Shown here piece by piece: positions 37,561 to 47,700 of a stretch of DNA of 64,000 nt. The notes beneath the pieces were generated by a model, which was not told the origin of the DNA, did no database searches, and worked only from the letters and a program-made list of their open reading frames with translations. The DNA lies in contig NZ_CP114058.1 in the NCBI RefSeq assembly GCF_026967475.1, positions 806,001 through 870,000 on the forward strand. Direction: 5' to 3'. Every line of letters begins with the position of its first letter. Position 1 is the first letter of the stretch. Made by a program: the position numbers and the translations under genes. This DNA comes from Rouxiella chamberiensis. GTDB taxonomy: Bacteria > Pseudomonadota > Gammaproteobacteria > Enterobacterales > Enterobacteriaceae.

Positions 37561-38151
37561 ATGAACATTATCAAAGATTATAATGTCACTTTAAGAATGT
37601 GGGAGCCTGAAGATGTTGCAGGCTATTCTGCAATGGCGGCAAATCAGGAGGTCATGAAGTATATATCTTCCGGTCAGCCCCGCAGTCAGGAGGTTATCGA
37701 CCAGGAGATCGCACGATTCCGCGCCTCTCAGGAGCAGTATGGCTTCTCGCGCTGGTCGGCTACGCTTGGCGACGAAAACCGTTTTCTGGGCTTTGCCGGT
37801 TTCGAGAAGAAAGAGTACGGTATCAATTTCGGCATGCGCTATGACCATCCCTGGTGGGGAACGCCGTGGCCGTTTATTGCCGGACATCTGGCATTGACCC
37901 ACGCATTTGATGTATTGAATTTGGCAGAAGTCTATACCTTGACCAATATCAAGAATGTCAAAGCCATCAATATGAATATGAAATATCTTCAGCTTGATCA
38001 TCTTGAAGATGATATTTTCGACACGAAATTTGGTCCTCACCAACGTATTATCTATACACGAGAGCGCTTTCAGGAAGTTCGTAAAGCAAACGAAGGTAAG
38101 ATCATAAAATTAGTGGACTGTAAACGCTTTGCCGATAACAAGATCATTTAA
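37561..38151 (+). CDS. GNAT-family N-acetyltransferase (RimJ-like)
   Basis: A 196-residue GNAT enzyme. LRMWEPEDVAGYSAMAANQEVMKYI near residue 11 is the RimJ/RimL-type N-terminal helix, FLGFAGFEKK and the GMRYDHPWWGTPW loop follow, and the C-terminal ALTHAFDVLNLAEVYTLTNIKNVKAINMNMKYL block is the acetyl-CoA binding and capping region. It transfers an acyl group from CoA to an amine; substrate unknown. AAGGAG ribosome site. First of three tightly spaced genes (12 bp, then one-base overlap) that also encode a PlsC-type acyltransferase and a phosphatase. Confidence 0.85.
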   Translation: MNIIKDYNVTLRMWEPEDVAGYSAMAANQEVMKYISSGQPRSQEVIDQEIARFRASQEQYGFSRWSATLGDENRFLGFAGFEKKEYGINFGMRYDHPWWGTPWPFIAGHLALTHAFDVLNLAEVYTLTNIKNVKAINMNMKYLQLDHLEDDIFDTKFGPHQRIIYTRERFQEVRKANEGKIIKLVDCKRFADNKII

Positions 38152-38163
38152 AGGCTCTCGAAC

Positions 38164-39015
38164 ATGAAAAATGAGGATGTTATCCTTCTTTGCGACCAAG
38201 CCCTTTTCCCGGATGAAAAACGTAATCCGGTATTATGGGCTCTTTGGTTTCCCTTTGGTATTTTAGTCGCACTCTGCAGGATACTTCTGCTAATTATTTA
38301 TACCGTTTTGGTACAGGCGTGCTCAGTTAATACAAAGAAAAAAACCTATCGTCTATTGCTTCGCTTATTCGGCATCAGGGTTAGCTGTAACCTGGATTAC
38401 GACACAGTCAAAACTCATACCAATGGTTGTATTGTGGCGGCTAACCACGTCAGCATCTTCGACCATTTTCCCGCTCTGGCCATGCCTTTGAGCACACTGA
38501 TGGTTCACCATACCGACAGTTTTGCGGGCAGAATCATCGGATTGCTGCTGTTCAAGGGGTCCGGCTCCTCCTACTGGCAGGTTACCGACATCAAGCAGAT
38601 GGTCAAAAGTTTCCGTGACTGGAAAAAGTCGCCTGACGGCACGGCGCTTTATATTACCCCCGAGGCCACCATCAACAACGGTCGCGGGCTGTTTCGTTTC
38701 CGCCCCGACTTTCTGGTCAGAGGCCGTCCGGTCGTGCCGCTGGCGCTGACTATCGAGTTGCCTTTTGGTCTCTCGCCCAATCCGCTGAACTCTTCCGGCG
38801 TGATTAAATTCATCCGTTTATTGACCTGTCCCAGCATCCATTTCAGACTGGACTATCTGGAGAAGATCCCCGCCTATGTTTCCGAAGCCGAATCGGGCAC
38901 AGGACAGGAATATGCCGATCGGGTCCAGCAAAGCATTGCCCATCGTCTGGCGATTCCCGCCACGCGGGTGACGCGTGAAGACAAATACGAGCTGCGTAGA
39001 GAGAGTAAAAAATAA
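38164..39015 (+). CDS. PlsC-type acyltransferase (1-acyl-glycerol-3-phosphate acyltransferase-like)
   Basis: A 283-residue membrane-bound acyltransferase. A hydrophobic segment lies at residues about 26-55. Motif I is NHVSIFDHF (H-X4-D) near residue 98, motif III is the PEATINNGRG segment near residue 165 (in place of PEGTRS), and motif IV is RPVVPLALTIE. The family moves acyl chains from acyl-ACP or acyl-CoA to lysophosphatidate or other hydroxy or amine acceptors. The altered motif III and the operon partners argue against the housekeeping PlsC. Its stop codon overlaps the start of the HAD gene (TAATG). Confidence 0.85.
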   Translation: MKNEDVILLCDQALFPDEKRNPVLWALWFPFGILVALCRILLLIIYTVLVQACSVNTKKKTYRLLLRLFGIRVSCNLDYDTVKTHTNGCIVAANHVSIFDHFPALAMPLSTLMVHHTDSFAGRIIGLLLFKGSGSSYWQVTDIKQMVKSFRDWKKSPDGTALYITPEATINNGRGLFRFRPDFLVRGRPVVPLALTIELPFGLSPNPLNSSGVIKFIRLLTCPSIHFRLDYLEKIPAYVSEAESGTGQEYADRVQQSIAHRLAIPATRVTREDKYELRRESKK

Positions 39016-39722
39016 TGGATGTCATCTTCGATTTCGACTTCACGCTGCTGCCCGAAGAAAGCACCGTTGAAGTTCTGAAACTCGCGCTGGCGGCCGAGCC
39101 GGATCGCGACATTCTGATGCAGAGACTGGCGGATATCGCGCCGAAAGCGTTGGCAGGCAAGGCAAGTTTTGCAGAAAACCTGTTTATGCTCCAAATGGCA
39201 AGACGCGTCAGAAAAGCCCACGTAGGCGAATATGTCGAACGTAACAAGAGTCGTCTGTTGCCCGTTTTTCATGGATTGTTCGACGATCTCAGAAAAGCCG
39301 ATGTGAATATTCACATCATCTCGGGCGGTTATGAAGAGTGGATTAAACCGCTCGCGGCGGAATGGGGCATCTCGCCCGACAATGTGATTGGCAACCGCTT
39401 TGTCTGGTGGCGCAACAATGTCATCGGTCTGCGTCCTTCGCCTCTGTGGTCTTCCAAAAAGAGCAAAACCTTCATCGTCGATGCGTTGCGCAAAAAGAAG
39501 AAGATCAACAGTCCGGCCCTGATTATCGGCGACGGCACGGCGGACAGAGACGTATGGAGCCGCGGTGCCGTGCGCTGGTGCATTATTGCCGAGTACTTCA
39601 ACAAGGAAAGCCTGGAAGAGGGCGAACTCTGTTCACGCGCGGCCACGCCTGAAGAGATGTGCCAAAGTGTTCTGCGCATCGTTCGCGAGCGCAGCGAGAG
39701 TCCGGTTCCGGTCATGAACTGA
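39015..39722 (+). CDS. HAD-IB family phosphatase (SerB/MtnX-like)
   Basis: A 235-residue HAD hydrolase. The nucleophile motif DFDFTLL is at residues 5-11, motif II is in IHIISGGYEEW near residue 100, and motif IV is IIGDGTADRDVW near residue 175. A helical C1 cap between motifs I and II fits HAD subclass IB (phosphoserine phosphatase, MtnX). Paired with a PlsC-type enzyme it could dephosphorylate an acylated phosphate ester, as in plant GPAT and mycobacterial SerB-PlsC fusions. A strong terminator follows. Confidence 0.85.
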   Translation: MDVIFDFDFTLLPEESTVEVLKLALAAEPDRDILMQRLADIAPKALAGKASFAENLFMLQMARRVRKAHVGEYVERNKSRLLPVFHGLFDDLRKADVNIHIISGGYEEWIKPLAAEWGISPDNVIGNRFVWWRNNVIGLRPSPLWSSKKSKTFIVDALRKKKKINSPALIIGDGTADRDVWSRGAVRWCIIAEYFNKESLEEGELCSRAATPEEMCQSVLRIVRERSESPVPVMN

Positions 39723-39741
39723 GCCTCTAGCAGGACTTTTG

Positions 39742-39768
39742 AAAACCACGCTCCGGCGTGGTTTTTTT
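39742..39768 (+). terminator. Rho-independent terminator of the GNAT-PlsC-HAD operon
   Basis: AACCACGC (39744-39751) pairs with GCGTGGTT (39756-39763) around a TCCG loop; the T run continues to 39768. It lies 20 bp after the HAD stop. Confidence 0.88.
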
Positions 39769-39794
39769 ATGGGCCGAAAAGCGCCTGACAGGGC

Positions 39795-39820
39795 AAAAAA
39801 AGCCTCCGACAGGAGGCTTT
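39795..39820 (-). terminator. Rho-independent terminator of the adhesin/type I secretion operon
   Basis: On the minus strand AGCCTCC pairs with GGAGGCT around a 4-nt loop and is followed by seven T residues (A run 39795-39801 on plus). It lies about 25 bp after the stop of the HlyD-type gene. Confidence 0.85.
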
Positions 39821-39845
39821 GCATCAGGTTGACCCGTAACAGGGA

Positions 39846-41072
39846 CTAGCGTTCGCGCAGTGCCTCTCTGGCCCGGTTGAACGGCTTGATCAAGTAGTCC
39901 ATCACCGTCTTCTCGCCGGTTTTGATATCCACGGTGGAGACCATGCCCGGGCTTATCGAGAAGCGCTTGCCGGCCTTGTTCTGCACGTAATCATTGTCGG
40001 TGCGGATAAACACGCGGTAGTAGAAAATCTCGGGTTTGACCTCGTCCTGAATGGTGTCCGGTGAAATACCTTCCACCACGCCATTTAGACCGCCGTAAAT
40101 CGCATAATCATAGGCCGAAATTTTCACCACGGCGTGCTGCCCTGGATGAATAAAGGCGATGTCACGCGGTGACAGGCGGGCTTCAATCAGCAGCCGATCG
40201 TTCATGGGCACGATGTTCATTAGCTCGCCATTGGGAGGAATCACCCCGCCGACGGTCGAAACCTTGATATTTTTCACAATGCCGCGCATCGGCGAGCGGA
40301 TGGTCGAACGGGTTACCGTGTCTTCGCGGCCCTTGACCACCTGCGACATGCTGTCGGCCTCGGCGTTGGCTTTCGCCAGTTCTTCCCGCGCCTGCACATA
40401 ATACTGCGAGCGCATATCGGTCAGCTTCAGTTCCAGATCCGACTTGTCGCGCTGCAATCTCAGGACCTCAACGCTGCTCGCCGCGCCGGTTTTTGCCAGC
40501 CGCTGGGTGATGGCCAGCTCGCGGTTTGCCAGTTCCAGCGACTGTTTGAACTGCGCCGTGGCGTCGTTGAGCTGCGCGCGGCGGGTCTTGTACAGCCGGG
40601 TTTCTGACGCGACCAGAGCCGGAAACTTGTCCAGCTCCGCCGGGAAGCTCAGTGGTTGGTCATTGACCTCGGCATTGAGGCGCGACGCTGCCGCCAGCGC
40701 CGCACGGTAACGCGCCGCACTTTCACCGACATTGGACTCCGATCGCGTGGCATCGAGCCTTGCGACGATTTGTCCGGCCTGAACCTGATCGCCCTCATGC
40801 ACTTTCAGTTCGGTCAGAATGCCGCCTTCAAGAGATTGCAGTACTTGATCGCGCGAGCTTGGGATAACTTTGCCGGTGCCGGTCGAGACTTCATCCAGCA
40901 TGCCGAACCAGGCCCAGACAAGGGCCACGAAAATCAGCAAACTGCTTATCACTATCAGGCGCACCGCACCGGAATAGTGGGTTTCGGAACGCAGTTCGCC
41001 GAGTAGATCGTCGGAGGAGTCCACTTCTGCGGCCGTCACCAGCCGCAGTTTGGCAGGGAGTTGCTTCATCAT
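39846..41072 (-). CDS. Type I secretion membrane-fusion (HlyD/LapC-type) protein
   Basis: A 408-residue adaptor, started at the ATG at 41072 (MMKQLPAKLRLV) that overlaps the ABC gene stop (ATGA); the frame continues further upstream but only as shadow of the ABC gene. A membrane anchor lies at residues about 38-58 (LIVISSLLIFVALVWAW), followed by a biotinyl-lipoyl half motif (VIPSSRDQVLQSLEGGILTEL), a long coiled coil (about 100-290) and the C-terminal HlyD beta-barrel. It bridges the ABC exporter to the TolC-like channel. Last gene of the adhesin operon, in the bapD/lapC position. Confidence 0.92.
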   Translation of the reverse strand: MMKQLPAKLRLVTAAEVDSSDDLLGELRSETHYSGAVRLIVISSLLIFVALVWAWFGMLDEVSTGTGKVIPSSRDQVLQSLEGGILTELKVHEGDQVQAGQIVARLDATRSESNVGESAARYRAALAAASRLNAEVNDQPLSFPAELDKFPALVASETRLYKTRRAQLNDATAQFKQSLELANRELAITQRLAKTGAASSVEVLRLQRDKSDLELKLTDMRSQYYVQAREELAKANAEADSMSQVVKGREDTVTRSTIRSPMRGIVKNIKVSTVGGVIPPNGELMNIVPMNDRLLIEARLSPRDIAFIHPGQHAVVKISAYDYAIYGGLNGVVEGISPDTIQDEVKPEIFYYRVFIRTDNDYVQNKAGKRFSISPGMVSTVDIKTGEKTVMDYLIKPFNRAREALRER

Positions 41073-43252
41073 GATTTTGCCTCCGGCTGAATTCCGTTTG
41101 CCCGCGCAGGCGGCAACGCGTTCTCTTTCGGGCTGTCCATCACCAACTGACCCTCCTTGAGCACCAATACCCTGTCGACCAGCGCGAGGATGGCCGCGCG
41201 GTGAGTGGCGACAATCAGCGTGCGGCCATTCAGCCATTGGCCAAGGCGCTCGATAAACTCTTTCTCGGTGTGATCGTCGAGCGACGCCGTGGGTTCATCC
41301 AGCAGCACGATATTGGGATCACGCAACAGCATGCGCGCCAGCAGCAGCGACTGGCGCTGTCCGCCGGACAATCCGACGCCGCCTTCCATTACCGGATGGT
41401 CGAGGCCGAGCGGCAATCGGCGGATAAACTCGGCACCGCCGCTGACAGTCAGTGCGGCAAAAATCGCATCATCGGTCGCGTGTGCCGCGCCCATGGTCAG
41501 ATTTTCACGCAGTGTGCCGTGAAACAGTCGGGCGTTTTGCGTCAACAGGCCGACATTGCGCCGTACATCGGCGAGGTCAATATGCGGCAGCGAGAGATTG
41601 TCCAGACGCAGTTCGCCGCCCATTAAATCCACGCCGCCAATCATCGCCTGAAGCAGCGTCGATTTCCCGGACCCGTTACGACCCAGCACCGCCACACGTT
41701 CGCCCGGTTTGATGGTCAGGCTTTTGATGCGCAGCGCGACGGTCAGCGAGTCGGTGTTGTAGCGGAACATCGCGTCGGTAAACTGGTAGTGTCCGAACAG
41801 GACCGGACTGTGAATACGGGTTTCGTCCCTGCTGTTTTCCACCGGCAGATTCATCAGCGCATCGAGGCTGGTTTTGGCCGCCTTGACCTGCTGCCAGCGC
41901 GCCAGCACGCCGCACAGGGTTGCCATCGGGGCAATCATGCGCGAAGAGAGCAGGGAGGCCGCAACGATGGCCCCCGTAGTGATATCGCCGTTGATAACCA
42001 TCGGCGCACCGACCACGATCACGCTGGCATACACCAGTCCCTGAATCGTGACGCCCCAGCTGATAAGAGAATGCATCACCTTGCGCATCTCGACGCCGGA
42101 CTGCGCGGTGATGCGAATATAGCTGTTCCACTGCTGGAGGAAACGGTCTTCCGCCTGCATCAGCTTGATGTCTTCAAGCCCCTGCACACTCTCGACCAAC
42201 ACTGCGTTGCGCAGCGTGGACTCCTTGAGCGCCTGCTGCGCCAGTTTTGCCAGCTTCTTCTGGCTAAACAGGCCGGGCAGCACCATCAGCAGCACGGCGA
42301 CCGGCGCAATCCACGCCAGCTGCGGCGCGATAATCGCCATCACCAGCAGGAACAGCAGGAAGAACGGCATATCGACAATCGCCGTCACCGTCGTCGAGGT
42401 CACCATCTCGCGAATGGCTTCCAGCTCGCGCAACTGCGAGATGAATGTCCCGGTCGAGCGCGGCACGGCGCTGTTTCGCAGCCGCAGCGCGTGACCAAAG
42501 ACCCGGTCGGAGACCCGCATGTCGGCGCGTTTGCCGAGCAGGTCGGTCACGTGGTCGCGCCCGACGCGCAGGATATAGGTAAAGACCACCGAAATAATGA
42601 CCCCGATATAGAGGACATATAATGTCGGATAGGATTGCGCGGGGATAACCCTGTCATAGACCTGCATCGAGAAAATAATACCGACCAGCGCGAGCAGGTT
42701 GATGAGGAAGGATCCGAGCATCACATAGCTGTAAGGGCGCAAGTCATGCAGGACCAGACGACGCAGCCAGTTGGGTTTGACGGCGGTCAGATACTTGTCG
42801 ACACGGCTGTCTTTGGCGGCGGTCAGCGGACGCAGCGCGGCGGCAAAGCTGATTTCCGGCAACAGGGTGGCCAGCGCAATCGGCGCGGGCTGTTCTTCAC
42901 CGGTAAAATGCACCCGCACGTCGTCCTGACCATCAAAGCTTGTTATCACGCCGACCTGTCCATCGGCCAGTTCAATCGCCAGCGGCAGACGCCAGCTGGT
43001 AATCTCCCACTGGTCATCTTCGAACAGTTGCAAGGATAACCCGGCCTGCCGCGCCAGATGTCGCAGTGCCTTGTCGCGCGGCTGGTTGCCTTGCCATTCG
43101 CTGGTGGCCATGATCATGCCCGGTGAACAGGGCAGGCGATAATGGGTGGCAATCAGGATTATCGCCGTGGCCCATCCGTGTAACGGGACATGTTCCCCTT
43201 CGGCCGCATCGGGCTGACCGTTGGGTTCGTCGGGAATCTGCAATTGAGTCAT
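41069..43252 (-). CDS. Type I secretion ABC transporter (LapB/BapC-type) with degenerate C39-like domain
   Basis: A 727-residue exporter. The N-terminal 130 residues form a C39 peptidase-like domain (HGWATAIILIATHYRLPCSPG) that lacks the catalytic Cys-His arrangement, as in RTX-adhesin exporters. A six-helix membrane domain lies at about 160-445. The nucleotide-binding domain has Walker A VLGRNGSGKST, signature LSGGQRQSLLLARM and Walker B NIVLLDEPTASLD. It overlaps both neighbours by four bases. It energises secretion of the giant adhesin. Confidence 0.93.
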   Translation of the reverse strand: MTQLQIPDEPNGQPDAAEGEHVPLHGWATAIILIATHYRLPCSPGMIMATSEWQGNQPRDKALRHLARQAGLSLQLFEDDQWEITSWRLPLAIELADGQVGVITSFDGQDDVRVHFTGEEQPAPIALATLLPEISFAAALRPLTAAKDSRVDKYLTAVKPNWLRRLVLHDLRPYSYVMLGSFLINLLALVGIIFSMQVYDRVIPAQSYPTLYVLYIGVIISVVFTYILRVGRDHVTDLLGKRADMRVSDRVFGHALRLRNSAVPRSTGTFISQLRELEAIREMVTSTTVTAIVDMPFFLLFLLVMAIIAPQLAWIAPVAVLLMVLPGLFSQKKLAKLAQQALKESTLRNAVLVESVQGLEDIKLMQAEDRFLQQWNSYIRITAQSGVEMRKVMHSLISWGVTIQGLVYASVIVVGAPMVINGDITTGAIVAASLLSSRMIAPMATLCGVLARWQQVKAAKTSLDALMNLPVENSRDETRIHSPVLFGHYQFTDAMFRYNTDSLTVALRIKSLTIKPGERVAVLGRNGSGKSTLLQAMIGGVDLMGGELRLDNLSLPHIDLADVRRNVGLLTQNARLFHGTLRENLTMGAAHATDDAIFAALTVSGGAEFIRRLPLGLDHPVMEGGVGLSGGQRQSLLLARMLLRDPNIVLLDEPTASLDDHTEKEFIERLGQWLNGRTLIVATHRAAILALVDRVLVLKEGQLVMDSPKENALPPARANGIQPEAKS

Positions 43253-44699
43253 GGCTGGATCTCCACGGATTGAATCCGCTGATTGTTCAGAGCAAACGCA
43301 GACCTGATTTGCCCGGAGCTATACAGGCAATCGAGCTGAAGTGAGCGTAACTGGCTGATGGTTTGCTGGAGAGTAAATCGGGTCTGGAACACTTCCTGCT
43401 CGGCGTTCAGCACGTCCAGTAGAGGACGGGTGCCGAGTTGCAGGTATTGATCCTGATACAGCTGCTGGGTCTTCTCGCCCAACTGCTGTTGCCGCGACTG
43501 AATGGCGAGGCTGCGTGAGAGACTCTGCGCCTCGGTCTGCGATTCGCTCAGCTGCTGTCTGGCCTTGAGACGCGCCGAATTCACTGCCGCATTGGCGGCG
43601 TTCAGGGCATTGGCTGCGGCATCGCGGGTGGCGGTGGTCGCGCCCCCTGATACAGCGGCATTTCGACTTTTACAAAGGCGGAATACTGGGTGCGGTCAAG
43701 CTGCTGACTGCCGGAATAGTTGTCGTTGAGATAGTGCGTGACCTGCGGTTCGAGCGAGACGGTCGGCAGCATCTGCGCATTGGCGTTATCCAGCTTGGCC
43801 CGCGCCTGATTTGCCTGTGCCCAGGCTGCCAGCACCGACGGGTTGAGGGTGTCATCGGCTTTGCCGACCTGACAGGAGCGCGTCAGATTGACGGGGAAAT
43901 TCTCGCTGACATTGTTCACATTCGGCCAGCCGAGGTAGGTGGCGAGCGTTGCGCGCCAGCGGTCCAGACTGGCCTGATACTGTATTAACGTGCTGCGCGC
44001 GCCTTCGATACGCGCATCGGTTTGCGTCGCGTCGGAAAGGGAGGCCGCGCCTTCGTCGTTACGCTGCCGCGCCAGATCGCCAATCTTGCTCAACGCGGTC
44101 AACTGCTGCTGGGCTATTTTCACCAACTCCTGATAACCCTGAACTTCAACCAGCGCTGCCGCCGTGTCGTGCGCGACGGTGTCTATGCTGACCAGAATGT
44201 TGGCCTGTCCCTCTGCCACCCCGGCTTCGGCGGAACGCACGGAACTGCTGACCTTGCCGAAGTCATAGAGCATCTGGGAAACAGAGAGGACAAAAGAGGG
44301 GCTGAAGCCTTTTTCGACATAGGCGTTGCTGTAGCCGTTGTTCATACCGGCGCTGACCTGGGGATAATATTTGGCTTTGGCCACGTCAACCTGGTTGTTC
44401 TGTTCGAGCATGTTGCCGATGGCTTCGGCAATATCGGGATGCCACTGAATGGCCCGCTGCACCGCCTGATTAATGGTGAGAGTATCAGGAACGTGGGCGA
44501 GGGCGGGTTCGGTGACTTCACCGGTTAATGACGGAAGATCCTGCTGTTGCGCCAGACCGGAAGAAGAGATGTGACTGGCCGTAACAAGAGAATCACTGGC
44601 GGCCAAAAGTTGAGAACTATGTAACAAAGCGATGCCCGCACAAAAGACGCTGAGCTTGGAAAAACGGCGATATATTGCGCCTGATTGCATCAAATCCAT
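43249..44699 (-). CDS. TolC-like outer-membrane channel (LapE/BapB-type), frameshifted
   Basis: A TolC/OEP-fold protein in two frames: residues about 1-345 from 44699 (MDLMQSGAIYRRFS, signal-like N terminus) and a C-terminal 110 residues (NSARLKARQQL... ) to 43249. Adding one base in the C run at 43643-43647 restores MPLYQGGATTATRDAAANALN and gives 1452 nt, or 483 residues. An in-frame ATG at 44735 lies inside the upstream hairpin, so I prefer 44699 with a GGTGG ribosome site. The channel completes the type I secretion system. As written, the first frame ends at 43602. Confidence 0.85.
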
Positions 44700-44727
44700 C
44701 GATAATCCACCAGTCAATAAGAGAAAG

Positions 44728-44745
44728 GGGCACATCCCTGTGCCC
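44728..44745 (-). terminator. Weak terminator-like hairpin between adhesin and channel gene
   Basis: GGGCACA (44728-44734) pairs with TGTGCCC (44739-44745) around a 4-nt loop; on the minus strand it is followed by CTTTCTCTT. It lies between the adhesin stop and the channel start. It could be an attenuator that keeps the amount of secretion machinery below that of the adhesin. Confidence 0.4.
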
Positions 44746-44775
44746 GTAATGCATCCCTGCGCCCTATTACTACCT

Positions 44776-47700
44776 TTACGCCGTGGTGTTTTGATGCGGC
44801 TGTTGCAGCAACTCCTCCAGTGAAACGTTCACGCCTTCAAGCGTAACCAGTTGAGCACTGCTGAACGCCGTACCCGTCCCATCACGGTCTATCGAAAGCA
44901 CGGTATTGCCATCTGAAGTATGGTCCACTTTTACAAAATCATTAACATTACTTGTGGAATCATTCCATCCGATTAACAAATCGCTTACATCGATTTTATC
45001 ACCCTGGGCGACATTGAAGTCCGTCCAGGTATCGTGACCGTTGCCGCCGGTTGCATCTGCGGTGGCCAGCAGATGATAAACCAGGGTATCGGCACCGGCA
45101 CCGGCGGTAATGGTGTCGTCGTAGGCACCTCCCGTCAGTGTGTCAGCCCCCGCAGTACCTGTGATGGTTGGGTGCAGATCGATGGTGAAGGTGTTCTGGG
45201 TAATGGTGCCGTCCGTTGCCGCCAGACTGTAGCTAAACACCTCTTTATGCAGCAGGCTTTGTGCACTGACCTCTGCATTCAGGGTATAGGTATAGTGACC
45301 GCTGGCATCGACATTCAGCACCCCGTAATCACCCGCAATTGACGTGGTACCCGCTGTATTTACGGTAGTGACATCTCCTGCTTCATTAATAATGCTCAAG
45401 GTTCCAGTATGACTGTCGGTGGAATCCCCATAGATACTGCCGCTGGCATCGCTCTCCGTACCGGTTGACTCGGCCACCAGACTGTTGGTCGAAAGCAGCG
45501 TGGCCGCGGCACCCTCGTTCAGCGTGACGGTCAATGTTGCCGACGTCACCGCGCCCGCCGCATCTCTCACCGAGTAGGTGAAGCTGTCGGTCGCCGGAAG
45601 CGTGTCGATATCCAGTCCGCCTTTCAGCGTGTAGGTATATTGACCGTGCGAGTCGATATTCAGCGTGCCGTATGCAGAACTTATCGACGTGCTGCCTGTT
45701 TCGTTCACGGCCACCGCGCCGACCGAGGTTACGGCGGTACCGACAGGCACCACGCCATCTACGGAACTGGTATCGTTGGTGAGCAGATTGCCGGTCACGG
45801 TGGCAGCCACCGTCACGGCCAGCGTGGTAACGTCATTGGTAGTTCTGATAGTCGTGGTCGGCAACACGCTGACGTTCAGGTTTGAGGCCAGCACAACCGC
45901 ATAGGTCCCCGTGGTCAAGGTATTCAGGGCCACGGTGCCACCGGTGTAAGGGCCAATTCCGATAAGCCCGGCAATATAGTTGGGGATACTCTGGACGAGC
46001 GACCAGCTGCCATTCGGCTGTTCCTGATACACGTTCAGAGAGTAGTTGACGAGCAGGTTGATGCCGTTCAGCGTCGCGTTTACCGATACCTGACGTGAAT
46101 CATCCGCGCCGACTGTCAACAGGAGAGGATTACTGCCGCCAATGACCGTTGCCGACAGAATAGTACCCACACCGACGGAAAGCAGAGCCGTACCGGAGAT
46201 GCTGCTCAGCGCATTGGATTGCTGGACGACCTGGCTTGTGTAATCCACCTCGTTGGTGTCGTTGACCGCCGCGATACGAATCGCACTGCCTACCGACGCC
46301 GTTGGCGAGACATTGCCTGCACGGTCGGTCTGGGTAACCGAGAGCAGGGCACCCGTGGTTTGCGCTGTGGTCAGCGCTACCGTGAAGGCCCCTGCGCTGT
46401 CGGTGGTTGCCGTACCAATGATGGCCCCACCGGCATCTCTCACCGTCACGGTGGAGTTGGCTTCACCCGTACCGGTCAACGTATTGCCTGTGTTGTCGAC
46501 AGCAAGCGCCGTAACGGCCGCCGGTGCCACGGTATCAACGGTGATAGCGACAGGCGTGGTTGCCGGACTCACGTTGCCTGCGGCATCGGTTGCCGTCACA
46601 CTCAACTGGTGTGCGCCATCGGTCAGTGCAGTGGTCGTATAGGTCCATGCACCAGCCGCATCTGCCGCGACGGTCCCGAGAATGGTCGCACCGTCATAAA
46701 TGGTGACCAGCGCGTTGGCTTCCGCCGTCCCGGCAAGCGTCGGGGTGTTGTCATCGGTGAAGGCACCCGACGTCAGGGTACCGGTAGTGGTTCCCACGTT
46801 ATCGGATACGGTAAGGCCGGTCACAGCCAGCGGTGCCACCGAATCTACCGTAAAGGTGATGGCGGTCGCAGGGCCGACGTTACCCGCCGTATCGGTCGCC
46901 GTCACGTTGAGGGTGTGAACCCCGTCCGCCAGTGTGGTCGAGGTAAAGCTCCATGCCCCCGTCGCGCCCGCCGTAACCGTGCCGAGAGGCGTGGTGCCGT
47001 CCAGAATGGTGACACGGCTGCCCGCCTCTGCCGTACCTGTGAGCAACGGTGTGTTGTCATTGGTCGTACCGTTGTTGAGGATTGGCGTCGCGACAGTGCC
47101 ATTGTTGTTGCTGGTAGTGAAGGTCACTGCGCCCGGCGCGGTGGTATCGATATTGACCGTCGCTGCCGTGCTGCCGCTCACGTTACCGGCCGCATCGGTC
47201 ACTGATACGGTCAGCGTATGGGCACCGGTCCCGAGAACGCCAGTGGTGAAGTTCCAGGCCCCGTTGGCATCGGCCAGTACCGTACCGAGCAGCGCCGCGC
47301 CTTCAAAGATATTGACGGTGCTGTTTGCTTCGGCAACACCGCTGAGGGTTGGCGTTGTATCGTTGGTGACGCCGCCGTTTGGTATCACCGTATTGGCGAC
47401 ATCATTGGTGATAACCAGCGTAGACGCCGTCGGGGCTATGGTATCGACCGTGATTGGGAATGCGGTCGCCGTACTGGTGTTGCCTGCCGGGTCGGTTACC
47501 GTCACGCTCAATGCATGCGGGCCGTTGGAGAGCGCCGCCGTGGTGAATTCCCACGCGCCGCCTGCACCGGCAGTTACGGTGCCCAAAATGGCCGTGCCGT
47601 CATAAACGGTGACGATATTACCGAGTGCACCCGCCGTACCGCTCAGGGTTGGTGTCGTGTCATCGGTTGTCGCACCACTTGCCAGCGCGCCGGTAAGGGT

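Noticed and set aside
39796..39822. Second terminator for the plus-strand HAD operon
   Set aside because: T run is on the minus-strand side, so it serves the HlyD-type gene; the plus-strand terminator is at 39742-39768.
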